Positions 34,931 to 43,592 of a stretch of DNA of 64,000 nt are shown here, piece by piece. The stretch is from Curtobacterium flaccumfaciens pv. betae (GTDB lineage: Bacteria; Actinomycetota; Actinomycetes; Actinomycetales; Microbacteriaceae). The stretch's first letter is position 1. The number at the start of each line of letters is the position of its first letter. A program made the position numbers and the translations under genes. The notes under the pieces were generated by a model that was given only the letters and a program-made list of their open reading frames with translations, had not been told where the DNA came from and did no database searches. The stretch covers positions 2,728,001 through 2,792,000 of the forward strand of contig NZ_JAPJDC010000001.1 in assembly GCF_026241855.1 (NCBI RefSeq), written 5' to 3'.

Positions 34931-36037
34931 ATGGTGCATGTCCCCCGGCGCGACGGTCCGCCGAGCGTGCACCACGTCGCAGCCCGGGCCGGGGTCTCGC
35001 TCGCGACCGTCTCGAACGTCCTGAACCACCCTGAGCGGGTCGCCGACGCGACCGCCGCACGCGTGCGGGACGCGATCGACGCGCTCGGGTACACGCCGAA
35101 CCGCAACGCCCGGGCGCTGGTGTCCGGCAGCACGCGCGCGATCGGCCTGGTGGTGATGTCGCTGCGGAACTCCCTGTTCAGCGACATGGTCAACGGCGCA
35201 CAGCTGGCCGCACGGGAACGCGGCTTCACCCTGCTGATCGCCAGCAGCGAGGACGACCTGCAGGCGCAGGGCGAACACCTCGCCTACCTCGAGAGCGCCC
35301 GGGTGTCGGGGATCCTGCTCGCCTCGATGACGGAGTCCCGCGACCAGGTCGAGGTCGCGCGGCGCCACGGCCGACCCGTCGTGTACGTCAACTACGAACC
35401 GACCGAACTCGACGCGTGCGCGGTGGTCGTGGACAACGAGCAGGCCGGGTTCCTGGCGGCCGAGCACCTGATCGACCGCGGCTGCCGACGCATCGGGTTC
35501 GTGAGCGCCCGTCCGGACCTGCAGCCCGTCGACCGCCGACGGGCCGGGGTGCTGCGGGCCGTCGCGGAGCACCCGGGGGTCGAGCTCGTCGACGTCGACG
35601 CCGGGGACATCGACCCGCCGGGTGGCACCGACGCCGGGCTCCGCATCGCCCGGATGCCCGAGGACGAACGCCCCGACGGGGTGCTGGGTGTGACCGACCT
35701 GCTCGCGATGGCCGTCGTCTCCGAACTCCGGGCCGCCGGGATCCGCGTTCCCGAGGACATCCCCGTGTCGGGCTGCGACCACAACTCCGTGGCGTGGGGC
35801 GGTGCGGTGCCGCTGACCTCGGTGACGATGCACGGCTCGGAGATGGGTGCGGCCGCGGTGGAACTGCTGCTCGAGGAACTCACCAACCCGATGCACGTGC
35901 ACCGGACCGTCGTGCTCGGCAGCGAGCTGGTGCCGCGCGAGAGCACGCTCGGTCGCGAGGGCGCGGCCGCAGCAGCCGCCGCGGCCGCCGTCGCGGGCAC
36001 GATCACGTCGAGCGACCCGAGGCGCACCGAGGCCTGA
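34931..36037 (+). CDS. LacI-family transcriptional regulator 2
   Basis: A 368-residue LacI-type regulator (SVHHVAARAGVSLATVSNVLNHPERV, then an effector domain). It starts 43 bases after the first LacI gene, and the two are probably co-transcribed. The recognition helix of each has the same VSLxTVSNVLN sequence, so both may bind similar operators. The C terminus carries a run of about nine alanines (EGAAAAAAAAAVAG) absent from its neighbour. It may be the second rhamnose or rhamnoside regulator. Confidence 0.9.
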   Translation: MVHVPRRDGPPSVHHVAARAGVSLATVSNVLNHPERVADATAARVRDAIDALGYTPNRNARALVSGSTRAIGLVVMSLRNSLFSDMVNGAQLAARERGFTLLIASSEDDLQAQGEHLAYLESARVSGILLASMTESRDQVEVARRHGRPVVYVNYEPTELDACAVVVDNEQAGFLAAEHLIDRGCRRIGFVSARPDLQPVDRRRAGVLRAVAEHPGVELVDVDAGDIDPPGGTDAGLRIARMPEDERPDGVLGVTDLLAMAVVSELRAAGIRVPEDIPVSGCDHNSVAWGGAVPLTSVTMHGSEMGAAAVELLLEELTNPMHVHRTVVLGSELVPRESTLGREGAAAAAAAAAVAGTITSSDPRRTEA

Positions 36038-36272
36038 CCGGCGGCGGACCAACCCGCGAGAGCGACACATCCGCAGGTGGCCACGCCGTCCGGTCCGCCA
36101 GAGCGACAGATCGGCGCGAACGTTCGGCGGCGCGCTGTCGCCTTCGCGGGCCACGGGCGGCGGGCCGGCACGTCGGCGCGCACGGGCGGTGCGGGCAGCG
36201 GGAGCGGGCCACGGGCCGGCGCGCCGGCGCGCACGAGGCGACGCGGGCCCGCGGACGCGACCGGGCACCGGA

Positions 36273-36308
36273 CGGGAGGCGCGGGGCGGGGCCGGCACGG
36301 GCCTCCCG
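36273..36308. repeat. GGAGGC-family palindrome
   Basis: CGGGAGGC at 36273-36280 pairs with GCCTCCCG at 36301-36308 around a GC-rich 20-base loop, close in sequence to the copy at 236-271. Confidence 0.7.
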
Positions 36309-36357
36309 GCCGGCGGGCGGCGCGACCACTGCACGGTGCAGCACCGCAGGTCGGTTC

Positions 36358-36420
36358 GGTGCGAGGTGCCGCACTCCGTGCGAGCCCGCGAGCCCGTCAC
36401 GGAGTGTGGAACCTCGCACC
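36358..36420. repeat. Hairpin with 23-base arms, two mismatches
   Basis: GGTGCGAGGTGCCGCACTCC (36358-) pairs with 36398-36420 over 23 bases, leaving a 17-base loop. Its GTGCGAG core resembles the tandem units at 33628-33750. It lies about 60 bases upstream of the ABC operon promoter. Confidence 0.7.
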
Positions 36421-36476
36421 AGACGAATGGACAAGTGAGCGAGCTGCGGGATCGCGTAACGAAATCGGCACAGCGA

Positions 36477-36524
36477 TTGACACGCTTCAATCCGCGTGGT
36501 TCCATCCTGATTGAAACGTTCTAA
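36477..36524 (+). promoter_or_regulatory. Promoter with two rhamnose-type operators
   Basis: TTGACA at 36477-36482 can serve as the -35 element; the -10 is weak (TTCCAT at 36500-36505). TGACACGCTTCA (36478-36489), which matches TGAAACGATTCA at ten of twelve bases, overlaps the -35. A second site, TTGAAACGTTCTAA (36511-36524), falls near the start of transcription. A LacI dimer bound to both sites would block the promoter. Confidence 0.65.
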
Positions 36525-36613
36525 AACGCAGTAACCGGACCCCGCGACGGCGCGGGATCCGGGTCCGTTTCACCCGGGGTACCCCAGCCCCGGGCCTTAC
36601 GAGGAGGTAAGGA

Positions 36614-37933
36614 ATGTCAGTTCGTTCCATGACCAAGCGCGCGATCGCCATCGGCGGCGCAACGGTCCTGATCGGCGGGCTCGCAGCGTGCTCGTCCGGC
36701 GGCTCCGCCGACGAAGGCGGCGGCAAGGTCGAGATCACCTACCAGGCCGACAACGCCCCGGCCACCGCGGCCACCGCGAAGCCGCTCATCGAGGCCTTCG
36801 AGAAGGCCAACCCCGACATCACCGTCAAGTTCGACACCCGACCCCAGGGCACCGACGGCGACAACCTGATCAAGACCCGCCTGTCGACCGGCGAGGCCGC
36901 CGACGTCTTCAACTACAACTCCGGCTCGCTCATGCAGGCCCTCAACCCGGACAACACCCTGGTGGACCTGTCCGACGAGAAGTGGGCGGGCGACGTCGAC
37001 CCGCAGTTCACCAAGGTCGTCAGCACCGACAAGGGCATGTACGGCGCCCCGTTCGGCACGAGCTTCGGCGGTGCGGTGCTCTACAACACGAAGGTCTACG
37101 ACGACCTCGGCCTCAAGGTCCCGACCACCTGGGACGAGTTCATCAGCAACAGCGAGAAGATCAAGGACGCGGGCGACGTCGCCCCGATCATCCAGACCTA
37201 CGGCGACACCTGGACGAGCCAGCTGTTCGTCCTCGGTGACTTCGCGAACATCACCGCGCAGGACGAGAAGTGGGCGGACGACTACACCGCCAACAAGGAG
37301 TCCTACGCCGACGAACCCGCACTCGCCGGGTTCCAGCACCTCGCCGAGGGCAAGGACAAGGACCTCTACAACGAGGACTACGCCTCGGCCACGCAGGCGA
37401 ACGGCCTGAAGATGCTGGCCGACGGCACCGGCGCGCAGTACCCGATGCTCACGAACGCGATCTCCGCGATCCAGCAGGACTCCCCCGACGCCGTCGACGA
37501 CATCGGCGCGTTCGCCCTGCCGGCCGAGGACGCCGCGGACACGAACCTGACGATCTGGGAGCCGAACGGCCTGTACATCCCGAAGACGACCACCGGTGAC
37601 AAGCTGGCGGCGGCGAAGAAGTTCATCGCCTTCGCGAACTCCACCGAGGGCTGCCAGGTGCAGAACGACACCGGCACCCCCGCCGGCCCGTACGTCATCT
37701 CGACCTGCTCGCTGCCGGACGACGTGCCCCCGATGATCGACGACCTGCAGAAGTACCTGGACGACGGCAAGGCGAGCCCCGCGCTCGAGTTCCTGTCCCC
37801 GATCAAGGGCCCGAACCTCGAGAAGATCTGCGTGCAGGTCGGCTCGGGCATCACCACCGCGAGCAAGGGCGCCGACCAGTACGACGACGACGTCGTCCAG
37901 CAGGCACAGCAGCTCGGCATCAAGGGCTGGTGA
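36614..37933 (+). CDS. ABC importer sugar-binding lipoprotein
   Basis: A 439-residue extracellular solute-binding protein (family 1). The lipobox LAACSSGG is followed by a typical maltose-binding-like domain (GAPFGTSFGGAVLYNTKVYDDLGLKVPTTWDEF). It is anchored outside the membrane and delivers its ligand to the two permeases that follow. Operon position next to a GH78 rhamnosidase and rhamnose genes points to rhamnose or rhamnosides as ligand. GAGGAGGTAAGGA gives a strong ribosome site before ATG 36614. Confidence 0.93.
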   Translation: MSVRSMTKRAIAIGGATVLIGGLAACSSGGSADEGGGKVEITYQADNAPATAATAKPLIEAFEKANPDITVKFDTRPQGTDGDNLIKTRLSTGEAADVFNYNSGSLMQALNPDNTLVDLSDEKWAGDVDPQFTKVVSTDKGMYGAPFGTSFGGAVLYNTKVYDDLGLKVPTTWDEFISNSEKIKDAGDVAPIIQTYGDTWTSQLFVLGDFANITAQDEKWADDYTANKESYADEPALAGFQHLAEGKDKDLYNEDYASATQANGLKMLADGTGAQYPMLTNAISAIQQDSPDAVDDIGAFALPAEDAADTNLTIWEPNGLYIPKTTTGDKLAAAKKFIAFANSTEGCQVQNDTGTPAGPYVISTCSLPDDVPPMIDDLQKYLDDGKASPALEFLSPIKGPNLEKICVQVGSGITTASKGADQYDDDVVQQAQQLGIKGW

Positions 37934-38871
37934 TCGGTGTGACCGCGACCCTCACGACGGCGGTGGCCCCGCCGCAGACACGCAAGGCCGGCCGCCCCGG
38001 ACCAGCGCGCAAGCGGATGCGCTCGTTCTACCCCGCGTGGTTCTTCATCCCCGCGATCGCGCTGTACGTCGTGTTCTTCGCGGTCCCGACCTTCGCCGGG
38101 TTCTACTTCTCGCTCACCCGCTGGACGCTGTTCGACCAGACCTTCATCGGCTTCGACAACTTCGTCCGGTTCTTCCAGGACCCGCAGCTCGTCTCCGGGT
38201 TCGTGCACACCTTCCAGTACGGCTTCGTGACGAGCGCGGCGAAGGTGGTCCTCGGACTCGCCCTCGCCCTGCTCCTCACGTCGCCCGTGCTGGGGCGCGG
38301 CTACCTGCGGGCGGTCGTGTTCTTCCCGGTGCTCGTGTCGACCATCGGCATCGGCATCACGTTCAAGGCGCTGATGGACCCGTTCCACGGGATCATCAAC
38401 GGCGTGCTGGGTTCGGTCGGCCTGCCCACCCCTGGTTGGCTGACCGACCCGGCGCTCGCCCTGTGGAGCGTCGCAGCGGTGGACGTCTGGAAGGGCGTCG
38501 GCATCGCGACGCTCATCTTCATCGCCGGCATCGTGGCGATCCCGCAAGAGTACTTCGAGGCGGCACGGGTGGACGGCGCGAGCGCGTGGTCGATCTTCCG
38601 GAACATCACGTTGCCGCTGTCCCGCCCCGCGATGGGCACGGTCATCATCCTGTCGCTCATCGGCGGCCTGCGGTCGTTCGACCTGATCTGGGCGATGACC
38701 GGCGGCGGGCCGGGGTTCACCAGCGACGTGATCGCGAGCGTGATCTACAAGCAGTACCAGGCCGGGTTCTACGGCCTGTCCACCGCCGGCAACGTGGTCC
38801 TGTTCGTCGTCGTCACGGCGATCATGGTCCCCGTCTCGTGGCTCCTCAACCGCAAGGAGGCGGAACTGTGA
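37930..38871 (+). CDS. ABC sugar importer permease, MalF-like
   Basis: A 313-residue CUT1-type permease with six predicted helices and the EAA loop EYFEAARVDGASAWSIFRNITLPLSRP that contacts the ATPase. The start is GTG 37930 (another GTG nine bases later is possible), overlapping the binding-protein stop. No ATPase gene is in the operon, so a shared MsiK-type ATPase elsewhere is expected, as in many actinobacteria (established pattern; inference here). Confidence 0.92.
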   Translation: MIGVTATLTTAVAPPQTRKAGRPGPARKRMRSFYPAWFFIPAIALYVVFFAVPTFAGFYFSLTRWTLFDQTFIGFDNFVRFFQDPQLVSGFVHTFQYGFVTSAAKVVLGLALALLLTSPVLGRGYLRAVVFFPVLVSTIGIGITFKALMDPFHGIINGVLGSVGLPTPGWLTDPALALWSVAAVDVWKGVGIATLIFIAGIVAIPQEYFEAARVDGASAWSIFRNITLPLSRPAMGTVIILSLIGGLRSFDLIWAMTGGGPGFTSDVIASVIYKQYQAGFYGLSTAGNVVLFVVVTAIMVPVSWLLNRKEAEL

Positions 38872-39779
38872 CCGCCGTCACCACCCACGGGACCGGTCAC
38901 GCGCCGGCGTCCGGCAGCCGCCGCCCGACACCGGCGAGCCGGAACCGCCACCCCGGGCGTGCCCGCCGGTGGATCATCGGCTCGATCGCCATCGTCGTCA
39001 GCTTCGTCGTCTTCCTGGTGCCGTTCGTGTTCGTCCTGCTCCAGGCGGCGAAGAACCCCGCCGAGGCGAACCAGCTCGGCTTCAGCCTGCCGACGGACTG
39101 GCAGCTGTGGCAGAACCTGCAGGCGGTGTTCCAGAGCGGCGACGGCGGGATCCTCCGCGCGTTCTGGAACAGCGCCCTGCTGACCGTCGGCAGCGTCACC
39201 GTCATGGTCGTGTTCTCCGCGATGGTCGGGTACGTCCTGCAGCGGCGGCCGAGCAAGTGGAACGGCCTGATCAACTTCTTCGTGCTGGCGGGGCTCATCG
39301 TGCCGCCGGCGATCGTGCCGACCATCTGGGTGCTGCAGGGGCTCAACCTGTTCAAGACCATGGGCGGGATGATCCTCATCGAGGCGACCTTCGGCCTGTC
39401 GTTCTGCATCCTGCTGTTCCGGGCGTTCGTCGCGACGATCCCGAAGGAACTCGACGAGGCCGCCGTGCTCGACGGCGCCGGCCCGATCCGCCTGTTCTTC
39501 GGGGTGGTGCTGCCACTGCTCAAGCCGGTGATCATCACGGTCGTGCTCGTGCAGTCGGTGACGGTGTTCAACGACTTCACGAACCCGCTGTACTTCCTGC
39601 CGGGGTCCGAGAACGCGACGGTGCAGCAGACGCTCTACGCGTTCCAGAGCCAGTCGGTCAGCCAGCTGAACCTGCTGTTCACCGACGTGCTGCTCATCAC
39701 GATCCCGCCGCTGATCCTCTACGTCTTCTTCAACCGTCAGATCGTCGCCGGCATGACCAGCGGCGCCGTCAAGGGCTGA
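38868..39779 (+). CDS. ABC sugar importer permease, MalG-like
   Basis: A 303-residue CUT1-type permease with six helices and the EAA motif KELDEAAVLDGAGPIRLFFGVVLPLLKP. It starts at GTG 38868 with AAGGAGG upstream, overlapping the stop of its partner as GTGA. The positively charged N terminus (PASRNRHPGRARR) fits a cytoplasmic tail. Together with the previous permease it makes the transmembrane channel. Confidence 0.92.
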   Translation: MTAVTTHGTGHAPASGSRRPTPASRNRHPGRARRWIIGSIAIVVSFVVFLVPFVFVLLQAAKNPAEANQLGFSLPTDWQLWQNLQAVFQSGDGGILRAFWNSALLTVGSVTVMVVFSAMVGYVLQRRPSKWNGLINFFVLAGLIVPPAIVPTIWVLQGLNLFKTMGGMILIEATFGLSFCILLFRAFVATIPKELDEAAVLDGAGPIRLFFGVVLPLLKPVIITVVLVQSVTVFNDFTNPLYFLPGSENATVQQTLYAFQSQSVSQLNLLFTDVLLITIPPLILYVFFNRQIVAGMTSGAVKG

Positions 39780-39898
39780 CCGCCCACCCCGGCCGGGAGG
39801 CGCGCCCCGCCTCCGCCACACCGCCCACCCGGGCGGACGGCCGGGCCCACGACCCCCGCACCGGTCGACGACGACCGGTCGCGTGAAAGGACCACCAC

Positions 39899-42217
39899 AT
39901 GACCACCTGGACCGCACCGTTCATCGCGGCCGACACCGACCTCGGCAGCGCCCCGATCCTGCGTCGGGAGTTCCCCCTCGACGACGGCCACGGCGCCGTC
40001 ACCGCCGCCACCCTCGACGTCAGCGCCCTCGGCGTCGTCGAGGCCTGGCTCGGCGGGCAGCGCGTCTCCGACCACCTGCTCGAACCGGGGTGGACGAGCT
40101 ACGAGTGGCGCATCCGCGTCGTCTCGCACGACGTCACCGAGCACCTGTCCGACACGCTCCCCGGCCAGCCTGCCGTGCTCGCGCTCGTCGTCGGCAACGG
40201 CTGGGCCGCCGGACGACTGGCCTGGGGCGGCGGTGGCGGCTGGTACACCGACGAGCGTGCCGGGTTCGCCGAGCTCCGGATCACCTTCGCCGACGGGCAC
40301 GAGCAGCACGTCGCGACCGACACCGACTGGCAGGCCCTGTCGAGCGCGATCACCGCGGACCAGCTCTACGACGGGCAGGACATCGACGCCCGACTCCGCG
40401 ACGGCTCGTTCCTGACGCCCGGCGAGGTCACCGTGCCCAGCGTCGACGGGCACCGGGGGCGGACGAGCACGGTGCACACGGTCGACATCGGCGAGCGCGA
40501 ACTCGTCGCCGACACGGTGCCGCCGGTGCGCCCGCTCGCCGAGATCGCCCCGGTGGCGATCTGGACGAGCCCGTCGGGAGCGACCCTGCTCGACTTCGGC
40601 GTGAACCTGGTCGGGTGGCTCCGGGTCACCGCGACCGGCCCGGCCGGCACCGTGCTCACCCTGCAGCACGCCGAGGTGCTCGAGCACGACGAGCTCGGCA
40701 CCCGCCCCCTACGCACCGCGAAGGCGACGGACCACTTCACCCTGCGTGGTGACGACGAGCCCGAGAAGTTCGAGCCCCGGTTCACGTTCCACGGGTTCCG
40801 GTACGCGCAGGTCGACGGCTGGCCGGGCACCCACGACGAACTCCGCGCCGCGGTCACCGCCGTGCAGGTCGGGTCGGACCTCACCCGCACCGGCACGTTC
40901 GCGTCGAGCCACGAGCTGCTGAACACCTTCCACGACAACGTCGTCCGGGGCATGCAGGGCAACTTCCTGAGCGTGCCGACGGACTGCCCGCAGCGCGACG
41001 AGCGACTCGGCTGGACGGGCGACATCGCCGCGTTCGCCCCGACGGCCTCGTACCTGTTCGACACGCGCACGTTCCTGGCCGACTGGCTGCGCGACGTCTG
41101 GCTCGAGCAGCAGCACGCCGACGGGGTCATCCCGTTCGTGGTGCCGGACGTGCTGAAGTACTCCCCCGCCGAGGACTTCGGCACGCCCGACGCGACCGCC
41201 GTCTGGTCGGACGCCGGCGTCTGGGTGCCGTGGACCCTGTACCAGGCGTACGGCGACACCGCGGTGCTCGAGGAGCAGTTCGACTCGATGGCCGCACACC
41301 TGCGCCGGGTCCGTGACCACCTGTCCCCGGAGGACCTGTGGGACACCGTGTTCCAGTTCGGCGACTGGCTCGACCCGGACGCCCCGCCCGAGGCCCCGGC
41401 CGACGCGAAGGCCGACAAGGGCGTCGTCGCGACGATCTGCGCCTACCGGTCCGCGACGATCGTGGCGGACGCGGCGGAGCTGTTGGGTGGTCACGAGGCG
41501 GAAGCAGCGGAGTTCCGGGAACTCGCCACGCGCCTCCAGGCCGGGTTCCGCACCCACTACCTGCAGGACGACGGGCGGATCCTGTCGGACGCGACCACGG
41601 TGTACACGCTGGCGATCGTGTTCGGGATCCTGTCCGAGCAGGAGCAGGCCGTGGCCGGCGAGCGTCTCGCCGAGCTGGTCGAAGCGTCCGGGTACCGGAT
41701 CTCGACGGGCTTCGCCGGGACCCCGTTCATCACCGACGCGCTGACGCAGACGGGCCACCTGGAGGACGCCTACCGGCTGCTGCTGCAGACGGAGTGCCCG
41801 TCGTGGCTGTACCCGGTGACGATGGGCGCGACGACGGTGTGGGAGCGGTGGGACTCGATGCTGCCGGACGGCACGATCAACCCGGGTGAGATGACCTCGT
41901 TCAACCACTACGCACTCGGCGCCGTGGCGGACTGGATGCACCGGGTGGTGGGTGGCCTGTCGCCGCTGTCACCGGGGTACTCGGCCGTCCTGATCGCGCC
42001 GCAGCCGGGCGGTGGACTGACGTGGGCGGAGACCTCGCTCGACACCGTGCACGGGCACGTCGCCGTGCGGTGGGAGCTCGTCGACGGGGAGTTGCGCGTC
42101 CGGGCGACCGTGCCCGAGGGCGTCTCGGCCGTGGTGCGCCTGCCGGGTGCGCCCGAGCAGCGGGTCGGCGGCGGAACGCACGACCTCCGCGCCCCCGCCG
42201 CGGTCCCCGCCGGGTAG
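39899..42217 (+). CDS. GH78 alpha-L-rhamnosidase, cytoplasmic
   Basis: A 772-residue glycoside hydrolase family 78 enzyme that cleaves terminal alpha-L-rhamnose. The N-terminal beta-sandwich precedes the (alpha/alpha)6 barrel, with the acid motif PQRDERLGWTGD near residue 367 and the base glutamate in TTVWERWDSM near residue 649. No signal peptide is present, so rhamnosides must be imported intact through the ABC system and cut inside. At 772 residues it is somewhat shorter than many GH78 enzymes. GGACCACCAC precedes ATG 39899. Confidence 0.92.
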   Translation: MTTWTAPFIAADTDLGSAPILRREFPLDDGHGAVTAATLDVSALGVVEAWLGGQRVSDHLLEPGWTSYEWRIRVVSHDVTEHLSDTLPGQPAVLALVVGNGWAAGRLAWGGGGGWYTDERAGFAELRITFADGHEQHVATDTDWQALSSAITADQLYDGQDIDARLRDGSFLTPGEVTVPSVDGHRGRTSTVHTVDIGERELVADTVPPVRPLAEIAPVAIWTSPSGATLLDFGVNLVGWLRVTATGPAGTVLTLQHAEVLEHDELGTRPLRTAKATDHFTLRGDDEPEKFEPRFTFHGFRYAQVDGWPGTHDELRAAVTAVQVGSDLTRTGTFASSHELLNTFHDNVVRGMQGNFLSVPTDCPQRDERLGWTGDIAAFAPTASYLFDTRTFLADWLRDVWLEQQHADGVIPFVVPDVLKYSPAEDFGTPDATAVWSDAGVWVPWTLYQAYGDTAVLEEQFDSMAAHLRRVRDHLSPEDLWDTVFQFGDWLDPDAPPEAPADAKADKGVVATICAYRSATIVADAAELLGGHEAEAAEFRELATRLQAGFRTHYLQDDGRILSDATTVYTLAIVFGILSEQEQAVAGERLAELVEASGYRISTGFAGTPFITDALTQTGHLEDAYRLLLQTECPSWLYPVTMGATTVWERWDSMLPDGTINPGEMTSFNHYALGAVADWMHRVVGGLSPLSPGYSAVLIAPQPGGGLTWAETSLDTVHGHVAVRWELVDGELRVRATVPEGVSAVVRLPGAPEQRVGGGTHDLRAPAAVPAG

Positions 42218-42244
42218 GCCCCTGGCTCGCGGTGCCCGTCCGTC

Positions 42245-42304
42245 GCACAACCAAAGTGCCTTCGAACCACACGATCGCGCGGCTCGAATGCACTTTGGTT
42301 GTGC
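42245..42304. terminator. Hairpin with 21-base arms between rhamnosidase and rhaI
   Basis: GCACAACCAAAGTGCCTTCG (42245-) pairs with 42284-42304, with one mismatch and an 18-base loop. It would end the ABC-rhamnosidase transcript before the separate rhaI promoter. Confidence 0.7.
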
Positions 42305-42350
42305 GGCGGGGAACGGCACCGGGGCAGCGACGCCCACCACACCACCACGG

Positions 42351-42392
42351 TTGCGGCAGACCGCCGCGCGCCGTACTGTATGAAACGATTCA
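42351..42392 (+). promoter_or_regulatory. rhaI promoter with operator TGAAACGATTCA
   Basis: TTGCGG (42351-42356), a 17-base spacer and TACTGT (42374-42379) form a plausible promoter. TGAAACGATTCA at 42381-42392 overlaps the expected start site and matches the operators at 33550 and 36478. Confidence 0.7.
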
Positions 42393-42415
42393 ATCGCACA
42401 CGAGGAAGTGACACG

Positions 42416-43588
42416 ATGACATCGACCCCGAGCTTCGCCGGCATCGCCGACCAGCTGACACGACAGCAGATCGAGCTGCCCAGCTGGGCCTTCGGCAACT
42501 CCGGCACCCGCTTCAAGGTGTTCAGCACGCCGGGTACCCCGCGCGACCCGTACGAGAAGATCGCCGACGCCGCCCAGGTGCACGAGTACACCGGCCTGGC
42601 CCCCAGCGTCGCGTTGCACATCCCCTGGGACCTGGTCGACGACTTCGCCGACCTCAAGCGCCACGCCGAGGAGCACGGGGTGTCGCTCGGCACCGTCAAC
42701 TCGAACACGTTCCAGGACGACGACTACAAGTTCGGCGCCCTGACCCACGTCGACGAAGCGATCCGGCAGAAGGCGATCGACCACCACCTGCGCTGCATCG
42801 ACGTGATGGACGCCACCGGTAGCCGCGACCTGAAGATCTGGCTCGCCGAGGGCTCGAACTACCCCGGTCAAGAGGACATGCGCTCCCGCCAGGACCGCCT
42901 GCACGAGTCGCTCTCGACGATCTACGACCGCCTCGGTGCCGATCAGCGTCTGGTGCTCGAGTACAAGTTCTTCGAGCCGTCGTTCTACCACACGGACGTC
43001 CCCGACTGGGGCACGAGCTACGTGCAGACGGCGACACTCGGGCCGAAGGCGATGGTCTGCCTCGACACCGGCCACCACGCCCCCGGCACGAACATCGAGT
43101 TCATCGTGATGCAGCTCCTGCGCCTCGGCAAGCTCGGTTCCTTCGACTTCAACTCGCGCTTCTACGCCGACGACGACCTGATCGTGGGCGCCGCGGACCC
43201 GTTCCAGCTGTTCCGGATCCTGGTCGAGGTCATCCGCGGCGGCGGCTACGACAACCCCGACGTGGCGTTCATGCTCGACCAGTGCCACAACGTCGAGGAC
43301 AAGATCCCCGGCCAGATCCGCTCGGTGCTCAACGTGCAGGAGATGACGGCCCGCGCGCTGCTCCTCGACCGTGTCGCACTGACCGCCGCACAAGAGGCGC
43401 ACGACGTCCTCGGCGCGAACGAGGTCTTCATGGACGCGTACCAGACCGACGTCCGGAAGGACCTGGCCGAGTGGCGCGAGTCCCGCGGGCTGCCGGCGAA
43501 CCCGATGCGCGCCTACCTGGAGTCCGGGTACCAGCAGTCGATCGCGGCGGACCGCGTCGGCGGCGTCCAGGCCGGCTGGGGCGCGTAG
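42416..43588 (+). CDS. rhaI: L-rhamnose isomerase (RhaI type)
   Basis: A 390-residue isomerase of the RhaI type, which converts L-rhamnose to L-rhamnulose. Motifs such as LPSWAFGNSGTRF, LWLAEGSNYPGQ, YKFFEPSFYHTDVPDWG, CLDTGHHAPGTNIE and DFNSRFYADDDL include the metal-binding histidine and aspartates of the family. It is the first gene of a four-gene block ending with lldD. GAGGAAG lies before ATG 42416. The operator just upstream suggests repression without rhamnose. Confidence 0.95.
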   Translation: MTSTPSFAGIADQLTRQQIELPSWAFGNSGTRFKVFSTPGTPRDPYEKIADAAQVHEYTGLAPSVALHIPWDLVDDFADLKRHAEEHGVSLGTVNSNTFQDDDYKFGALTHVDEAIRQKAIDHHLRCIDVMDATGSRDLKIWLAEGSNYPGQEDMRSRQDRLHESLSTIYDRLGADQRLVLEYKFFEPSFYHTDVPDWGTSYVQTATLGPKAMVCLDTGHHAPGTNIEFIVMQLLRLGKLGSFDFNSRFYADDDLIVGAADPFQLFRILVEVIRGGGYDNPDVAFMLDQCHNVEDKIPGQIRSVLNVQEMTARALLLDRVALTAAQEAHDVLGANEVFMDAYQTDVRKDLAEWRESRGLPANPMRAYLESGYQQSIAADRVGGVQAGWGA

Positions 43589-43592
43589 GAAC

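Larger units (their letters stand above)
36038..36613. other. 576-base intergenic region before the rhamnose ABC operon
   Basis: I see no gene here. It contains a GGAGGC-family palindrome (36273-36308), a 23-base imperfect hairpin (36358-36420), and the promoter with operators at 36477-36524, followed by a GC-rich stretch and a strong ribosome site before ATG 36614. Confidence 0.7.
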
